A stretch of 64,000 nt of DNA, taken from the NCBI GenBank assembly GCA_021234155.1, contig JAJEKV010000098.1:3197584-3261583 (forward strand), in the 5' to 3' direction. Below, piece after piece: positions 49,021 to 61,669 of the stretch. The notes below the pieces were generated by a model. The model ran no database searches. It was not told the DNA's origin and was given only the letters and a program-made list of their open reading frames with translations. Every line of letters starts with the position of its first letter. The stretch's first letter is position 1. This DNA is from Isoetes taiwanensis (taxonomy: Eukaryota > Streptophyta > Lycopodiopsida > Isoetales > Isoetaceae). The translations under genes were made by a program, and so were the position numbers.

Positions 49021-49618
49021 AATCTAACCTTTTCTACTTGGTAACATGCCCCTCCCTCCCCCCGTCCAAAAAAAAAAGAAAAAAAAATTGCACAAACAAA
49101 TCAGACAAAACAGGGATGGACATCCATCAAATACAACTCTTCTGCAACAATGCAGCAACTAAGCCCTCTAGAACTAGAGGCCGACATCTCCACCAGGCCA
49201 ACCTACAAGAAGACGAATCCCTTGCCCCTTCCCTCCTGATTTAGCAAGTACGAGTGGTAGTCTCGAAATCCTCCACAACAACAAAACCAGAGGGAAAAAA
49301 AGCCTCTCAAAAATTGGCCATCAGGCTTGCGACCCTATATTTGAAATACCAATCGTATTCGAGACCAAGATTCCTAACTCAAAATACCCCAATGTTTATA
49401 GAACATCAATCGAGCTTCCTAGCTCAGGCCGCTATAGGCTAGTATTATGGGTTCATATATGGCTCCATAGTTTTCGCCCTGTAAAAAAACCAATGTAGAA
49501 ACAATTGAGTCAAATACACTAGGACAACTTTATTTAGGCAGGGCTAATAGAAACGATATCCAGATTTACAGTATTTCGAATTCGATGTAAGGGGTTGTGG
49601 TCTGCTGATGAGGTTTTT
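49021..49618. other. Flank upstream of the STR8-like gene
   Basis: No gene seen. This should hold the promoter and 5'UTR, but no single TATA box or motif stands out. Confidence 0.4.
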
Positions 49619-52268
49619 ATGATGACTACCTGCATAATCTCCAGGGAAGTAGTAGGCACTCCATCTCGGTTCGTAGACATCAATACCTCTGCTTTCCCAT
49701 CATGCAGATTAATCAATGCAAAATGTGGCCTTGGTCTTATGTTCCTATCCAAAAATGCCGTAATTCAGTTGCGTCAACATGGCCCAAGAGTTCGAGCTCT
49801 TCGTCCCCATTGTGGCAACAAGACCGTGGCTTCTCAAGATTCTGGTTTCAGCTTTGAGGATGTGGATGCTAGTTTGGGACAGAATGGGGACCAGGGGTTT
49901 GTCGTGGTGAATTTTTACCATTTTGTGCATTTGCACGATCCCCATCAGGAAGTTGCTCGTCACAATGCATTCATGCAGGTAGAAAGCAAACCAAGATTTC
50001 ATCTATTCAGTACTGATAATCCTACTTGGTCCTCTTTATACCACATACAATTTTCTTTTGTTCTTCATATTTGCACTTGAGCATGATTGCTGTGCTTCTT
50101 TCCCTTTTCCTTCTCTTTGTTCCTGGTAGATGAGAAAATGAAGATGAATTAGAGGGTCAGCTGTATGGTTGTAAGGATTTCGTCATTCTGACGTTTATAA
50201 GTTGCAGGGAAAAAATATACATGGGAGAATTTATATTAATCATCAAGGAATCAATGCACAGGTACCATTTCTAGATGATATTTAACTCGTAAGAGATTCT
50301 TTTCCGCATATAACTTTTTATCCTGTTTGCAGTTAAGTGGCCCGTTTGAAGATGCTATGGCATATGCTAATTGGGTAAAAGCTGACGACAAGTTCTCTGC
50401 ATTGCTAATACAAGTAACTCCGGCATCCCATGGGCATGCTTTTCCTCGCCTTCAGCTTAGGTACAAACCTTCTTTGGTCCAGGTATTGCACTGTCTGATT
50501 ATTTATACAACAGGACAATTGTTAATTTCATTTTGGATCTTCTAGCCATTTCTAGGTCTAGCACTGCACACAAAAAGCATATAAGAACAGCAGACAGTAT
50601 TGCATGCTTTGTTTCCTTAAAAAAATCAACCTTCCCAACTTATAGCTATTATGTGATGAGAGTTGATATCACTTTCTGATTTCAAGTTAACCTTTTTGCA
50701 CTTTATGCTGGTCCATTTAGTGGCATCGCATTGGACACCCTTATGTAACAATTGTACCTTGACATGAATAATGCTCGAGGATTTTTTATTATGCAAGGGC
50801 ATGAAATATTATCATCAGCTCCTCTGAAGCATTAATAATGTATATCCCAAATGTGTGGTCAAGGATTCATAATGTATCATTATGAATCCTTGACCTACCA
50901 GTTAATACAATCCTTTCTATTTGCTTACAGATTGATGGTGGAACTGCTTCTCTTCCGTTAACGGATCCAGAGATGCGTGCCACATGGTTGTCTCCACATG
51001 AATGGAAAGAGCAGCTTGAGAGAATCTCATCTCTATCGGAAACAACGCGGGATCATACAAGCTTTAGAAGGAAGAAAAAGATGGTTATTTTGGATCTCAG
51101 AAATGGTACATGTAATAAAACTGTGTTCATCAATATCATCACCAGGAAGGTGGTTGTTAGTCTACTGTACTCATATGTGCGCACTCAAATTGACCCTCAA
51201 TTAAATGTTAATTTGCTCCTGTTGCAGGATATGAGTGGGATATTGGGCATTTCAAGGGGGCATCAAGACCAGAAGTGGATTGTTTCAGGAACACTAGTTT
51301 TGGATGCTCAGAGGACCAGGTGACACTCATTTTTCATCCTTATCTGCATTAGATTCATATTGAAGTCGAATTAATTGTTTTATTTCTGATTTTCGCTCTT
51401 GCATGCATCACAGGAATCAGATCCTCTAGCAGAGGTTGATATGTTGCAGGATGATGTGTTGATGTATTGTACAGGTGGAATACGTTGTGATGTCTATTCA
51501 GCCATGCTAAGGTTGGATGTATATCTGATTTGTCTTCCATTCTTTCTTTAACATTGCTCAGACAATGCTTATTATATAATTCCGCTACATATAACATTCT
51601 TCTGATCATTTAACAAGTTAAATCTACCAAGGGTCCCTTTTTCACTTATCTACACACTGGTCTGCCAGTGCAAATCTAACTGGTTTCCTTTTCCTTTTAA
51701 AACTGAACACCAATGACAATACATTCATTTGATTAGAGGTTGTTTCATGTTTGCAGGCAGAAGGGATATAAGAATCTTTACTCTTTGCATGGGGGGATAT
51801 CCAACTATTTGCAAAAGGAAGGATCTGCAAACTGGATGGGAAATTTATTTGTTTTTGATTCTCGAATGGCAATTCCTCCAGCATACTGTCAAATGGGAAG
51901 CCAGACATTAGAAGTCAAGCAGGATGCTTTATCAGCAGCTTCTTGTATGTGTTCAGTCTGTAAGCAGAATATGTCTGCTGCATGTCATCGCAACTGTGCC
52001 AATTTGGATTGCAACAGGTTATACATGTAAGTGGAATTTAGATTTTTTCCTTGGTTATGCTTTATGAGATGAGACATACCTTATGTTACAGCCCTTCTGC
52101 AGATCCTGCTCAAATTGTTTAGAGAGACAAAAGGGATGTTGTTCTATGGAGTGCATGAAAGCTCCAAGACTGCGGCCAGTGCTAGAGCTTTCCCACCGTT
52201 ATGAACGCTGGCACAAATATAGGTCCCTAGTGAAAAATGGTGAAGGCATTGAACCAATAACTGTGTAG
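49619..52268 (+). CDS. STR8: Rhodanese/TrhO-like domain protein, STR8 type, probably chloroplastic
   Basis: Eight exons join without a frame break: 49619-49978, 50208-50261, 50333-50482, 50931-51105, 51228-51319, 51414-51511, 51757-52026 and 52103-52268. This gives 454 residues, close to Arabidopsis STR8 (about 448). Residues 1 to about 90 are low in acidic residues and could be a transit peptide. The UPF0176/TrhO-type N-terminal domain starts at GFVVVNFYHF (93) and includes HGRIYINHQGINAQLSGP. The rhodanese domain starts near 239 (VILDLRNGYEWDIGHFKGA) and has the active-site loop MYCTGGIRC with Cys296. A C-terminal cysteine-rich segment (HRNCANLDCNRL, SCSNC, GCC, EC) resembles a metal site. 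Bacterial TrhO hydroxylates uridine 34 of tRNA; whether the plant protein does so is not shown here. The ATG used is the first in frame. Confidence 0.95.
52027..52102 (+). other. Last intron of the STR8-like gene, with two acceptors
   Basis: The donor is AT|GTAAGT. AG occurs at 52091 and at 52102. Only the second keeps the family frame (RLY-I-SCSNC). The first adds 11 bases and leads quickly to a stop. Confidence 0.8.
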
Positions 52269-53399
52269 GTGCTGTGAAAACAGAAAGATGGTGAAGCATC
52301 CAAAAAAGCAATGCCATATGCACAGGGCTTATAACAAAACAGGATACAACACACAGGAAGGGAAAGTTGAATGCCTACTAGCGGAAACAAAGTTGCTCTT
52401 TGCATTTCTGATAACGATCTACCTTGACCTGATGCAAAGAAAAAAGAATCTAAGGTTTGAATCTTGTTAGCACTTCCGTTTTTTCCTTCCAAGCAGCTCA
52501 TTGAACCTCGTGATATAGCAAAACTGTAATTTGCTAACTATTTCAATGTTCTTTTTATAAAAGCATACATTATTGCACTCTAATTTTGCTCCACCAGATA
52601 AGCCATCTAAAGTCATAACGCTAACTTATCCTCCCTATACACAGCAGTATGTGCCATTATCCACTTCACGATTTTTTACCATGTGCAAGATTTATAGGTA
52701 GTTTCATGTTCTGAATGAGGGAAAAGTTCTTGGATGGAATTCTTGTTTGTGGGAGATAATGATTATCATACGTTTCGAGGTCTCTGATCAAGAGTCACCA
52801 GTAGTTAAAAATGTCTTTTGGGCTTGGATCGACCCATCTTCATGTAATGTCTTATGTATTAAGTGCTAACTGTCCAACCGGTTTTTCTCATCAAATATCC
52901 TCCTTCATATATTGGCTGTGTTTCTGTTTTTGGAGGATACGGAGGCCACCAGCACTGAGGCTATTGTTTACAATTCTAACATGGGAAAAAGGGGAACGAA
53001 GAACGGACTAGTACATACCATTCTTCACTATAAACGACACCAATAACTAGTGGCAGAACAAAGACAAACCTTTTCAGCTTTGATCTGCTCACTTATAAAC
53101 TCCGCAATTAGTTTTCTCCACAGTTAGTTTTCTGCAGTTTATGTATTCTGGCTAAATGATTCTTGCTATGTATTGTGTTGCATTACATCATAGCATCACC
53201 CAAGAACATCACACAAGACGTGCGGTCTGGGATATTAAGAAGAGTACAAAATCTTTACTCTATTAGAGGTATTTACTAATGGCACAACACAGAAGCTCCA
53301 AAGACATAATGTGTACAATGTCACAAATATGATCATTTGGGTCAGTTAACAAAGTGTCACATGGGATAAATTGCTCCACCCTAAAGTGTCATCACTAGA
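52269..53399. other. STR8-like 3' flank and unassigned sequence
   Basis: No further gene supported. The 3'UTR must lie here, but its end is not obvious. Confidence 0.4.
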
Positions 53400-53970
53400 T
53401 GGCAAATTCTCCGTGAGATGTGTTCGAAGTGAATGTCTTGGTTCACAAGATGAACCCTAGAGTCTTCGTGATCGTTTCCTCCGTGGCCAACGCGGTTGAA
53501 GCTTATTGAAACCGCTTCTTCTTGTGCTTAACATCTATGGCTTGCTTGGGCGTGGTTGTTCACTCTTTTCAAGTGTGTCTCTCACTAGCCGAGGAGATCC
53601 TACTTTGTACTTTATCCCCTGTTTGGCCTAACATGCGTAGGCGGGCATTTCATATTACTTCTAGTTGGATTTTATGGTCTATAAGTGAGGCGACGCTTTG
53701 TATTTTCCAAGATGCACAATCTCTCATCCGCCGGCTTCTTCGTAGTGTGCTCGCCAGAAGATCACTAAAGCTTATCGTTGCTCATCTCTAGCTGATGATA
53801 AAAAAGAGATAATTTAAGGTGACGATTTACGGTGTTCTTCTTATGCATAGGACGGTGTTTGTGCCTAGTTAGGTCGTCGGCCCCTATCCACTAGGTTTTA
53901 TTTAAATGCAGGCATTGTGTATTGCACCTTTGTTCTTGTCAATAAAAAGAGTCTCACGTCCTTAAAAAAC
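53400..53970 (+). mobile_element. Possible LINE 3' fragment
   Basis: A plus-strand stretch (53522-53791, 89 codons) has HITSSWILWSISEATLCIFQ, resembling the W-x-IW-x-RN-x-IF pattern after the zinc region of L1-like ORF2. A 3' non-coding part follows, ending near AATAAAAAGAG and a short A-rich run at 53964. It is too short for certainty. Confidence 0.4.
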
Positions 53971-54054
53971 AAGGTGATGCGACGAGGGGTTGCCTTTCTG
54001 CTTGCCAAAGTGTGTTTTCATGGTTTTTGTAGAATGTGGGTTTGTTCAGTTTGA

Positions 54055-55031
54055 TCAATGCTTGAGTTGCTTGTTATGTATTATAGAGCTTAATAGATAA
54101 TGTGTTTTGCATTGGTTGTATATTCTTTGCAAAAGAGCATGTTGTGTGCGTGATATTTTGGAGACATCACACATGTTGTATAAGTCCGCAGTGAGCCGCA
54201 GCCTTTTGTATACATGCTGATCAAGTTCAACATAATTGAAATTTGAGAATGTACTTCCTAGCCTTCTCTTTGACTTCATGCTTTCACATCTTGGAAGATA
54301 AAGAGAATGCGCAAATTTTAGCTTGATGAGCTTCAAACACAAGGGAGATAGTGAAAGTGTCCTATGTGAGATGCACGGTTTCCATTGTATCGAATATGCC
54401 TATGTAGCCATCTTGTTGGCTTCAAGTTAGGAATAGGAGTTTTTAAACACTCTAAAGCACCAACTCTATTGGCAAGCGTTTCTAGAATTACCAAAATGTC
54501 ATCTTTATAGGAAAATGTAATAAGCGGACTTCCGGTGGCTTCTCGATATGAGCGTAGAAACACCTTCTTTTTTGTAAGATGAAGCATAATAGTGTCCAAT
54601 CTAAAACATCTCTCAAATAATGGTAGACTTAAGGTGAATAATCTTGCGATAAACCACCAAGGCGGAAGAACAATATGCAGATAGTGCATTTGCAAATGTG
54701 GACGTTATTTGGTTTGCATGAATTCCACTCTCAGATCTGGTGATGAAATGCAAGGCGCATATCCAAAACCATGTTGAGCATAGGCTCCAATAATGGCATT
54801 CCATGAAACTATATCACGCTTTACTCGTTTGATTAAAAATTTTGTCCTCGCACTTTCAAGACAACAAGAGGTGGCATACAAGTTAATAACTATATTTCCA
54901 ATATTTATGCCCGACCCAAATCCACTTCTTATGATTTGAACATGTAAATGCTTTTCTTTTGTGAAGAAGATTGCTTGATTTGCAAGAGCATCTGTAGTGC
55001 GGACAAATGTTACATTATCGCACCATATCAC
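54055..55031 (-). pseudogene. PPR (PLS-type) protein pseudogene
   Basis: The minus strand at 54705-55031 reads KHLHVQIIRSGFGSGINIGN, INLYATSCCLESARTKF and then RDIVSWNAIIGAYAQHG. This is the repeat pattern of plant PLS-class pentatricopeptide proteins (RNA editing or processing in organelles). In another frame, GIHANQIT and FANALSA continue it at about 54690-54720. The rest to 54055 is open in pieces and may hold the decayed C-terminal extension, but no DYW motif is visible. Stops and frameshifts rule out a working gene. No introns are needed, as is usual for the family. Confidence 0.65.
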
Positions 55032-55061
55032 ATTGGAGTCAATTGTGTCAACCCAACATGG

Positions 55062-55436
55062 TTAAAAAATAGATGGAGCTAGAATGAAATCGATGTCTTT
55101 AGTATATCGATAAGAATCGCAGCATCGTAATGAAACTGATCTTTGCGTATTTCCAAGATACAATATATCATGATCTGATACACGAAACGGAAAGAAAGGA
55201 TTAGCAACCAGATGAAACACACTCACCAAATGAGAAAGTGGCTGGTCATATGTAAGCCAAAGCTTTGAATTGTCACCATGCGAAAGTTGGTTGACAAGAT
55301 TGACAAACTCATTTTCAATATGTGGATCGGGAGCGTGATCCAAGAAGAACCATCTACATCCCAACCATGGCACATATAAAGTGAAAACTGAATCTCTTAT
55401 TTTCCCAGCCGAGGTAAGCCAGAAATTACCTGACAT
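55062..55436 (-). CDS. Unidentified 124-codon ORF
   Basis: It starts MSGNFWLTSAGKIRDS and is rich in aromatic residues, His and Asp (LGCRWFFLDHAPDPH, HDILYLG). The composition looks protein-like, not random, but I recognise no family. It lies just upstream of the PPR pseudogene on the same strand, in another frame, and could be an exon or remnant of a lost gene. There is no obvious signal peptide or membrane segment. Confidence 0.3.
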   Translation of the reverse strand: MSGNFWLTSAGKIRDSVFTLYVPWLGCRWFFLDHAPDPHIENEFVNLVNQLSHGDNSKLWLTYDQPLSHLVSVFHLVANPFFPFRVSDHDILYLGNTQRSVSLRCCDSYRYTKDIDFILAPSIF

Positions 55437-57728
55437 TGTCCTCTAAGTGGCATGCTTAATAAGGTGAATTCCTTTTGTAATGTTAAACGACCTACTATAA
55501 TAATCAACTAAGGGACTTCTTGGATCTGTTGTATGTATCTCATTTTTCATGGTTTCGCTTACTTGGCATTATTATCTTTATATGAGTTCATGTATACATA
55601 TGCGCAAGAAATTTCTGACAATCCACTGATATCTCTTCATCTGCACAAGTTTCATGGAATTATAAATGGAATAGATCTGAAAATTTGGGATCTATTTGAT
55701 GATCCATTCATCCCAGTAAGTACATGATCTGGTCTTTTGTACCAGTTGAGCTGCAATCAATTTGATAATTAAGAAAAAAAAAGCTAACTCTTGGCCACAA
55801 CCAATCTATGTATGCAAATATCAGAGCCTTTCTTTTGCATATCCAAATACCGAATATCATGGAATAGATTAAGTACTTCGAAACAATTATCAAAGCCTAC
55901 GCTCCTGCATTCATGCAATGCAGAAAAGCTTTAATGTAGCTAGGTTTAAAGTCAAATAAGAGCATTTCTAAAGCTAAGATCCAAGTATGAATGGCATTCT
56001 AGCCCAAGTGGGATAGACATGTAGCCCCCTAAAAGTTTGAAATCCCTGGATAAATCATTTGAAAAACACAGAATATATACCATGCAATCATTTTAATCTG
56101 AAAAATAGCAAGAACCTGATTAATAGCTGAGTTCTCGTCCTCATTTTGCGTAGACTTATAAGCATTTGCTACTGCTATAGAATGGCATACCAAATCCCTC
56201 CAAGCCTTTTGCATTGGCACTCTGCTGTAGAATCTCTAGCTGTAGATGAAAACGAAATGCTGCTCAAACGAACCGATCTTTTGATTTGAAAATAAGATAA
56301 TAGACTTAAGGCAAAATACAGTAGCAAAACTGGGCATTTCCACCTTGAGGTTGAGCTCCTCCTTTTCTGGCATGCATCTAAATAGATTCATCTATGCAAA
56401 TCTGGTTGCTGGTCTGGTAGAGCCTCAGGTTAGAGCTCGCAATGATCGAACCAAGTAAGAGCTTTGCCATGATCGGCCTTCCTACCACGGCAGCATGTCT
56501 TTGCTGAGCTGTAAGATCAATAAAAGTGCCATATCCTATATCCTGTTCCGGTTACAGAGGTAAGAAGAGCACCTACAAGCCTCACGCAATAACGAGCGTG
56601 ACCGACAGTTTAAGGGCATTCGCAGGTTTGTAGCAGTTTTTAGAATATTCTGGGCATATACAAACATATCCTAGGAATATGCCAAAAACCCAACTGAGCA
56701 AGGGTTTGCCCCCCTAGGGGCAACCCAAAAAAAACAAAGTCTCACATGTGAAAACATTGTTAGCTTTGATAAAGTAACATAAAAATCTTATTTGAAGTAA
56801 CATTTTGATTGGTAATTGATTAAGTGTTTGTAGATTTGATAAAATAACATAAAAATCTTATTTGAAGTAACACTTTGATTGGTAAAATATTAGTTTATTG
56901 ATTAAGTGTTTGTATTTTGTTTTTATGACCCTCTTTAAAAAAAAGCTTAATTTATATAAAACATTATATAACTTGCACTGATTCATATGTTACAATGGCA
57001 AATGGGAGGCTATTGATGAGGGACTTGCGTTTATTATCAATTTGATAGCAAATAAAACAGTGGATCACACCACGCAAATCTAGTATGTTCCAACTTGTCA
57101 TCTTTTATAAAAGAAATATATGTAGGTCTTATTTAAAGTAAAGTATATATGTCAAGTGTTACTTTATTGGTAAAGAGTGTGCTCTGTGAAATGGGCTAAT
57201 AACTTTATGTTGGGGTAGTGAAGCATTTTAGATGCTAATAGATAGATAGAAAAGGGTACTTGTGTGTGTAATACCAAGACAGTTGAAAACTGCTCTTTGC
57301 ATAAAAACACATTATTTTCACTAAAGTAAATTCCAAGGAGAAACATGAAGATAGCAAATACCTTTTCTCTGAAGATGATCTTCGCATGTCTTTCTATAAA
57401 GTTGAAAGTTCTATGCACTTTCCTGTGGCTGTAGTTAGGACTCCATTCATGCACTTAATTAAAGGTAGACAACACGATGATACTGAGGGGATAAGCAAGA
57501 CATTTTTTCTATTGTGTAAAGGCAAGAAGTCAACTCAATTGCACTTAAGATGTTTGAGAAAACTACCTCACTTGTAGTTCCATGGGTGCAAGCCAGAAAC
57601 ATCTATAAATAAGAGCCCCTTAGAATCAGAACCTGCATTACAAAACTAATCCAAGCAGATGCTTGCTTTTGCCTAGAAGGAACCCAATATAGCACCCATT
57701 TAAGTTGATAATAATTTATAATTCCTTT
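55437..57728. other. Unassigned sequence with a 70-bp tandem repeat
   Basis: No supported gene in ~2.3 kb. Contains the tandem repeat at 56765-56925. Confidence 0.45.
56765..56925. repeat. ~70-bp tandem duplication
   Basis: Units start at 56765 and 56835 with TTTGATAAAGTAACATAAAA and TTTGATAAAATAACATAAAA and include GATTAAGTGTTTGTA. The second has an extra ~13 bp (AATATTAGTTTAT). Confidence 0.85.
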
Positions 57729-57893
<165 letters not shown>

Positions 57894-60396
57894 AAAGACT
57901 AGACTAGACTAGAATCTAGAGAAGGAAATTCTAGCACAGACTAGAATAGTAGCTAAGGAAAGAAATTCAAAACTAGACAAGATCGGTTTCTAATGACATG
58001 TGCTAGTGCCAAACAATCTTTGAGTGCCTGAGTTAGCATTATGTCCATGCGTTTTGCATGTCCTATCTGCTTGTCATATAGATTGGATTTTAATCAATGG
58101 TAAATGTGAGCGCAGAAGCTACTTAGCTATGTTCATAAAGCTCTTCAAAAATAATAATTGGTCTCCTTCTTGTGACCATATCATTATGTATCAAGTCTAT
58201 GTTCCAAAGACGCATCAGACGGTAATGTGTTTTTATGACATGTTAAAGCATGGGAATGCATAGATTGGGGTGTGCAAAACCTTGGTAAAAAAATACCCTA
58301 AGAGGTTAATGCTAGGTATTACTTGAATGGGCCTAATAGCGAAGTTTTTTCGATTCTTACATAAAGAAAACCGTTGAGAGATTGCTATAATAAGAAGAAC
58401 AAGCCGATCCGATCACTCATGATTCCCGCCTTGCCGTGCTGGTTCTTGATCTGAGCATGGACAAAGCAAGGGGAATTTAAAAAGCGAAGTTCCTGGTCAG
58501 GCATCCAATATGCATGCCGAGGCTTTCTCTTGCAAAACACTGCTTTAGGTTCTATTTCAGATCTCCAAAAGGCAAGATGGGCGGACCAAAGGGATCAAAG
58601 AACAATATCTGAAGCAAAATTGGGGTCCCGCCGCAGCCGCAGAATCCAAAAGGCAAGTAATTTGTCAAGCTCCCCGCAAAGTGCTTGAAGACTGGTGCAG
58701 AGGCCGATACAAGTGAGGAACTTAAATGGCATAGTGCTTCCTCGATACTTGTGTCACTCCGAAAATCCTAAGGTATTTTACAAGATTGACAAGTTGAGAA
58801 CATCCAACGAAAGCAAAGAAAGTTTAATCTTAGCATGAGATTATACTTAGACTAAAAGTTGTGCTTTGATCTTTATGCATGATTTTAAGTTACTGTCATA
58901 TTTTTCTAGGAATGGGATAGCAACTGAAGGGTGGCCTATGACACCTGCCTTCCCACATAGATAAATTGGTTTTCTAACTCATTTTTTCTTGTGGACGGTG
59001 GCAGGTAAGAGGCGCTCTTCCCTGGTCAAATTTGATGGACAGGATGAAGTTTTTTGTGTTGAATAGATTCTAAGTAACCAGGTGTAGTGATGTCTATACA
59101 TGATAATATTGTATGTCTTCTGGTTATTAAGCTTTCAAGGTAAATACAATCTCAACTTTTGCTTTTGATATAAAAGAAAGGAAAAAAATCTATACATGCA
59201 TCAGAAGATTTGCCATTGTCTTGAATACTTGTTTTATTGTAATAAGGAGTAGATCTCTTTGCTTAAAAGCATTCAATACATTTTCTGATATTCCAGAAAT
59301 CTAGACATTTGTTTGTTAATCTTGGCTACCTAGGAGACTAAGGCAAAAAGACATAGGTCTTAGACAAGGTTCTGGCCTATTGATTTACTAGTCTTGGTCA
59401 AGATTAGACTTATAAAGACTAGATGCCAATCTATCTATTTTGCTTAGGAAATTTTTGCTAATCCAATCCAAGGATGGGTTTTAGTCAAAGATATCCAACA
59501 AATGTCTCATGATTTCTGAGTTCTTTTTCTAAAAGTGAAGAATTTATATTTTCAGATAGCATCTGGAAGCAAGAGCTGGGATAAAGACCTTGCCGCTTTA
59601 GGTATTCAACACTGACTTGTCAGATCCCAAACAAGGCTTTACGAGCAGTTTTATGTTGTTTTGGGGATAGCCAAGTGCATGAGTATATTGTCTGCAAGAA
59701 GCTCGAAGTCACCGAGAAGCGTGTACTCCAGTAAAGAGCATATCTTGGATTCAATCGCTGGTTAGCATTGCTCACCGCTGGCTATATGAAAGAACCGTGT
59801 GCTATTTTTGGGCTTCGATGACACTTACAATGGCATGTAAGAACTAATCATTCTCTAGAACAAAGAGAAGACTTTTTTAGCGAATGGCTTAAAAAGTAAA
59901 TATCCGCTTTGAAGAAAGACAAACAATGTCAAAGAAAAGCATGGCTTCTCCGGGTGATTATTCCTAAGAGAAACAACTTGTACCCCAAAGTTGGGAAACA
60001 AAGATTTTCAAGACTTCCCTATCGGAGAGGCCTCTTAATGGCGGTAGAATGCAAATAACAATGCCGAGCCATTGCAGAGGAAGGAAGTGGTCATGCTAAA
60101 CATGGTAAACGGCTCCCGTTTCTGCCCCGACAAATGATGTGGTGGAGGCACTGGCCAGGCAGTATGACCATGATATGTGGAGGTGCAAGAATCGGGAGTT
60201 ATGGCCCCAATTAGTGAAGAATCGGGGAGTACCTGGCAGATATTGACAAAGAACAAGTCAAGACTGTTAAGGATATTATGGAGGCGGGGATCATATCCTT
60301 GACAAGAATCTTTGTGGATTTGCCCTTTGGCACCAAAGTCTTTGAAAAAAGATTAGGATCTGTCCATATGGTTTATATGTAAACCAAAAGAATCAT
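57894..60396. other. Unassigned sequence
   Basis: About 2.5 kb without a supported gene or transposon motif. Confidence 0.4.
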
Positions 60397-60729
60397 ATGG
60401 CTGTGGGGAACATTAGAAGAGATGATTACTTTGTGAGAAGGATGTGGAGGTCCTTCCGTAGGTACATAAAATGTGCATGTGATAAAAAGAAGTACAGAAA
60501 GGATGATGATATGGTGGTCTGCAAGGACAATATTACTTGGGTAGATCATGCAATATGGTATATCCTCAACAATCTTGATGTGGTGTTTCCATCCCTCTCT
60601 ACAAAGGAAGCATTCTTGCACGTGGTTGGTCCGGCCGAAGTACGATTCGCAGCCAGACTTGCCATTATAGGATACATGCATTTCGTGGAGAACATGATTA
60701 ACATAGCCATTGGATCACAAGTAGCTTGA
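60397..60729 (+). CDS. Unidentified 110-codon ORF
   Basis: A basic N-terminal half (RRMWRSFRRYIKCACDKKKY) is followed by a more hydrophobic half (AIWYILNNLDVVFPSL, LAIIGYMHFVENMIN). I recognise no family. Its last ~25 codons lie in the direct repeat at 60656-60754, which recurs at 61670-61764 without an open frame. It could be a captured gene fragment beside the Helitron end. Confidence 0.25.
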   Translation: MAVGNIRRDDYFVRRMWRSFRRYIKCACDKKKYRKDDDMVVCKDNITWVDHAIWYILNNLDVVFPSLSTKEAFLHVVGPAEVRFAARLAIIGYMHFVENMINIAIGSQVA

Positions 60730-60754
60730 TAAGGAGTCCAACATACAAAACAAA
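60656..60754 (+). repeat. ~100-bp direct repeat, copy 1
   Basis: It begins GACTTGCCATTATAGG and ends CATACAAAACAAA, next to the CTAG terminus. It matches 61670-61764 apart from a few substitutions and one ~4-base gap. Confidence 0.92.
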
Positions 60755-60784
60755 CTAGTAAACGTGTGCCCGGCGTTGCCGGGC
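60755..60784 (-). mobile_element. Helitron-type 3' terminus
   Basis: On the minus strand a hairpin GCCCGGC-AAC-GCCGGGC (60784-60768) is followed by nine bases and then CTAG (60758-60755), with T as the next base. A short GC-rich hairpin about 10 bases before CTRR, inserted between A and T, is the known 3' signature of Helitrons. No RepHel protein is visible, so this would be a non-autonomous element extending to higher coordinates. Confidence 0.65.
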
Positions 60785-61669
60785 TAATGTCGTGGCTTGT
60801 ATTCTTACTTGGCATTTAACGTCTAGTTGTGCAACTTCCAATAACACTACACGTTGATGCTTGCAAGAATGGATACGATTCATCACTTGCATATTTATGA
60901 TGACCCCAACATGATCCTATATATAAGTGTACTTCAAGGAAGTAAAAATCTCCTTCCAAAACAACAATGAGTTCCCCAAATAATCTGCACATGACATCAC
61001 GTCACAAAGTGCTCTATCAACAATCATAAAACCACCTGTTAAAATCTGTAAGCAATTTGAGTTACATAATGTAAAGGTTTCTCCATTACCTCTATCTTAC
61101 CTCTATCTCTATTGAGATATCACTCTAGGTATACTTCATGCTCATCAAAATGCCATTATCCAAAATGGGCCTAATCTTTCAAAACTATATGAACGAAGTG
61201 GCAAAATTACGGTAAATGCAAAAATGCTAGCTAAAAACATGTTTGCAAGAGTAAGCATGATGTGCTTTTCTAATTGTTTTTGTTGCTGGTTGAAGTTTTC
61301 TACTAAGAGTATCATCAATGTATTAACTTTGCATTTAAAGGATGGATTTTAGTAGAGAAAACAATGTTGCGTAAGAACATGGGGGGGCGAATGTACCCGT
61401 TCCTTAAAGTGAAAATATGGGAAGCAGACCCAAAACCTGTGCTCAAGATCTCACATATGATCGCGTGACTAAATAGTGTATAATTCAAAAAGTTGTTGAC
61501 CATGTCACAAATGCCAATATTTGTTGTGTGAACATTATTGTTTGAAATAAGTTAGCCCTTTCCAACATGACTACATATCATTGTGTGTTGTCCACTACAA
61601 AGAATTCCCTATGGCGAAAACTTATGTTACACAAAATGTTCTTAAACATACTCTCAATATTTGGTCATT
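60785..61669 (-). mobile_element. Candidate Helitron body
   Basis: A non-coding segment between the CTAG terminus and the second direct repeat. A 5' TC can be proposed at 61671 (minus strand TCAATGACC), but the base before it is G instead of the expected A, so the 5' end is uncertain. Confidence 0.35.
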
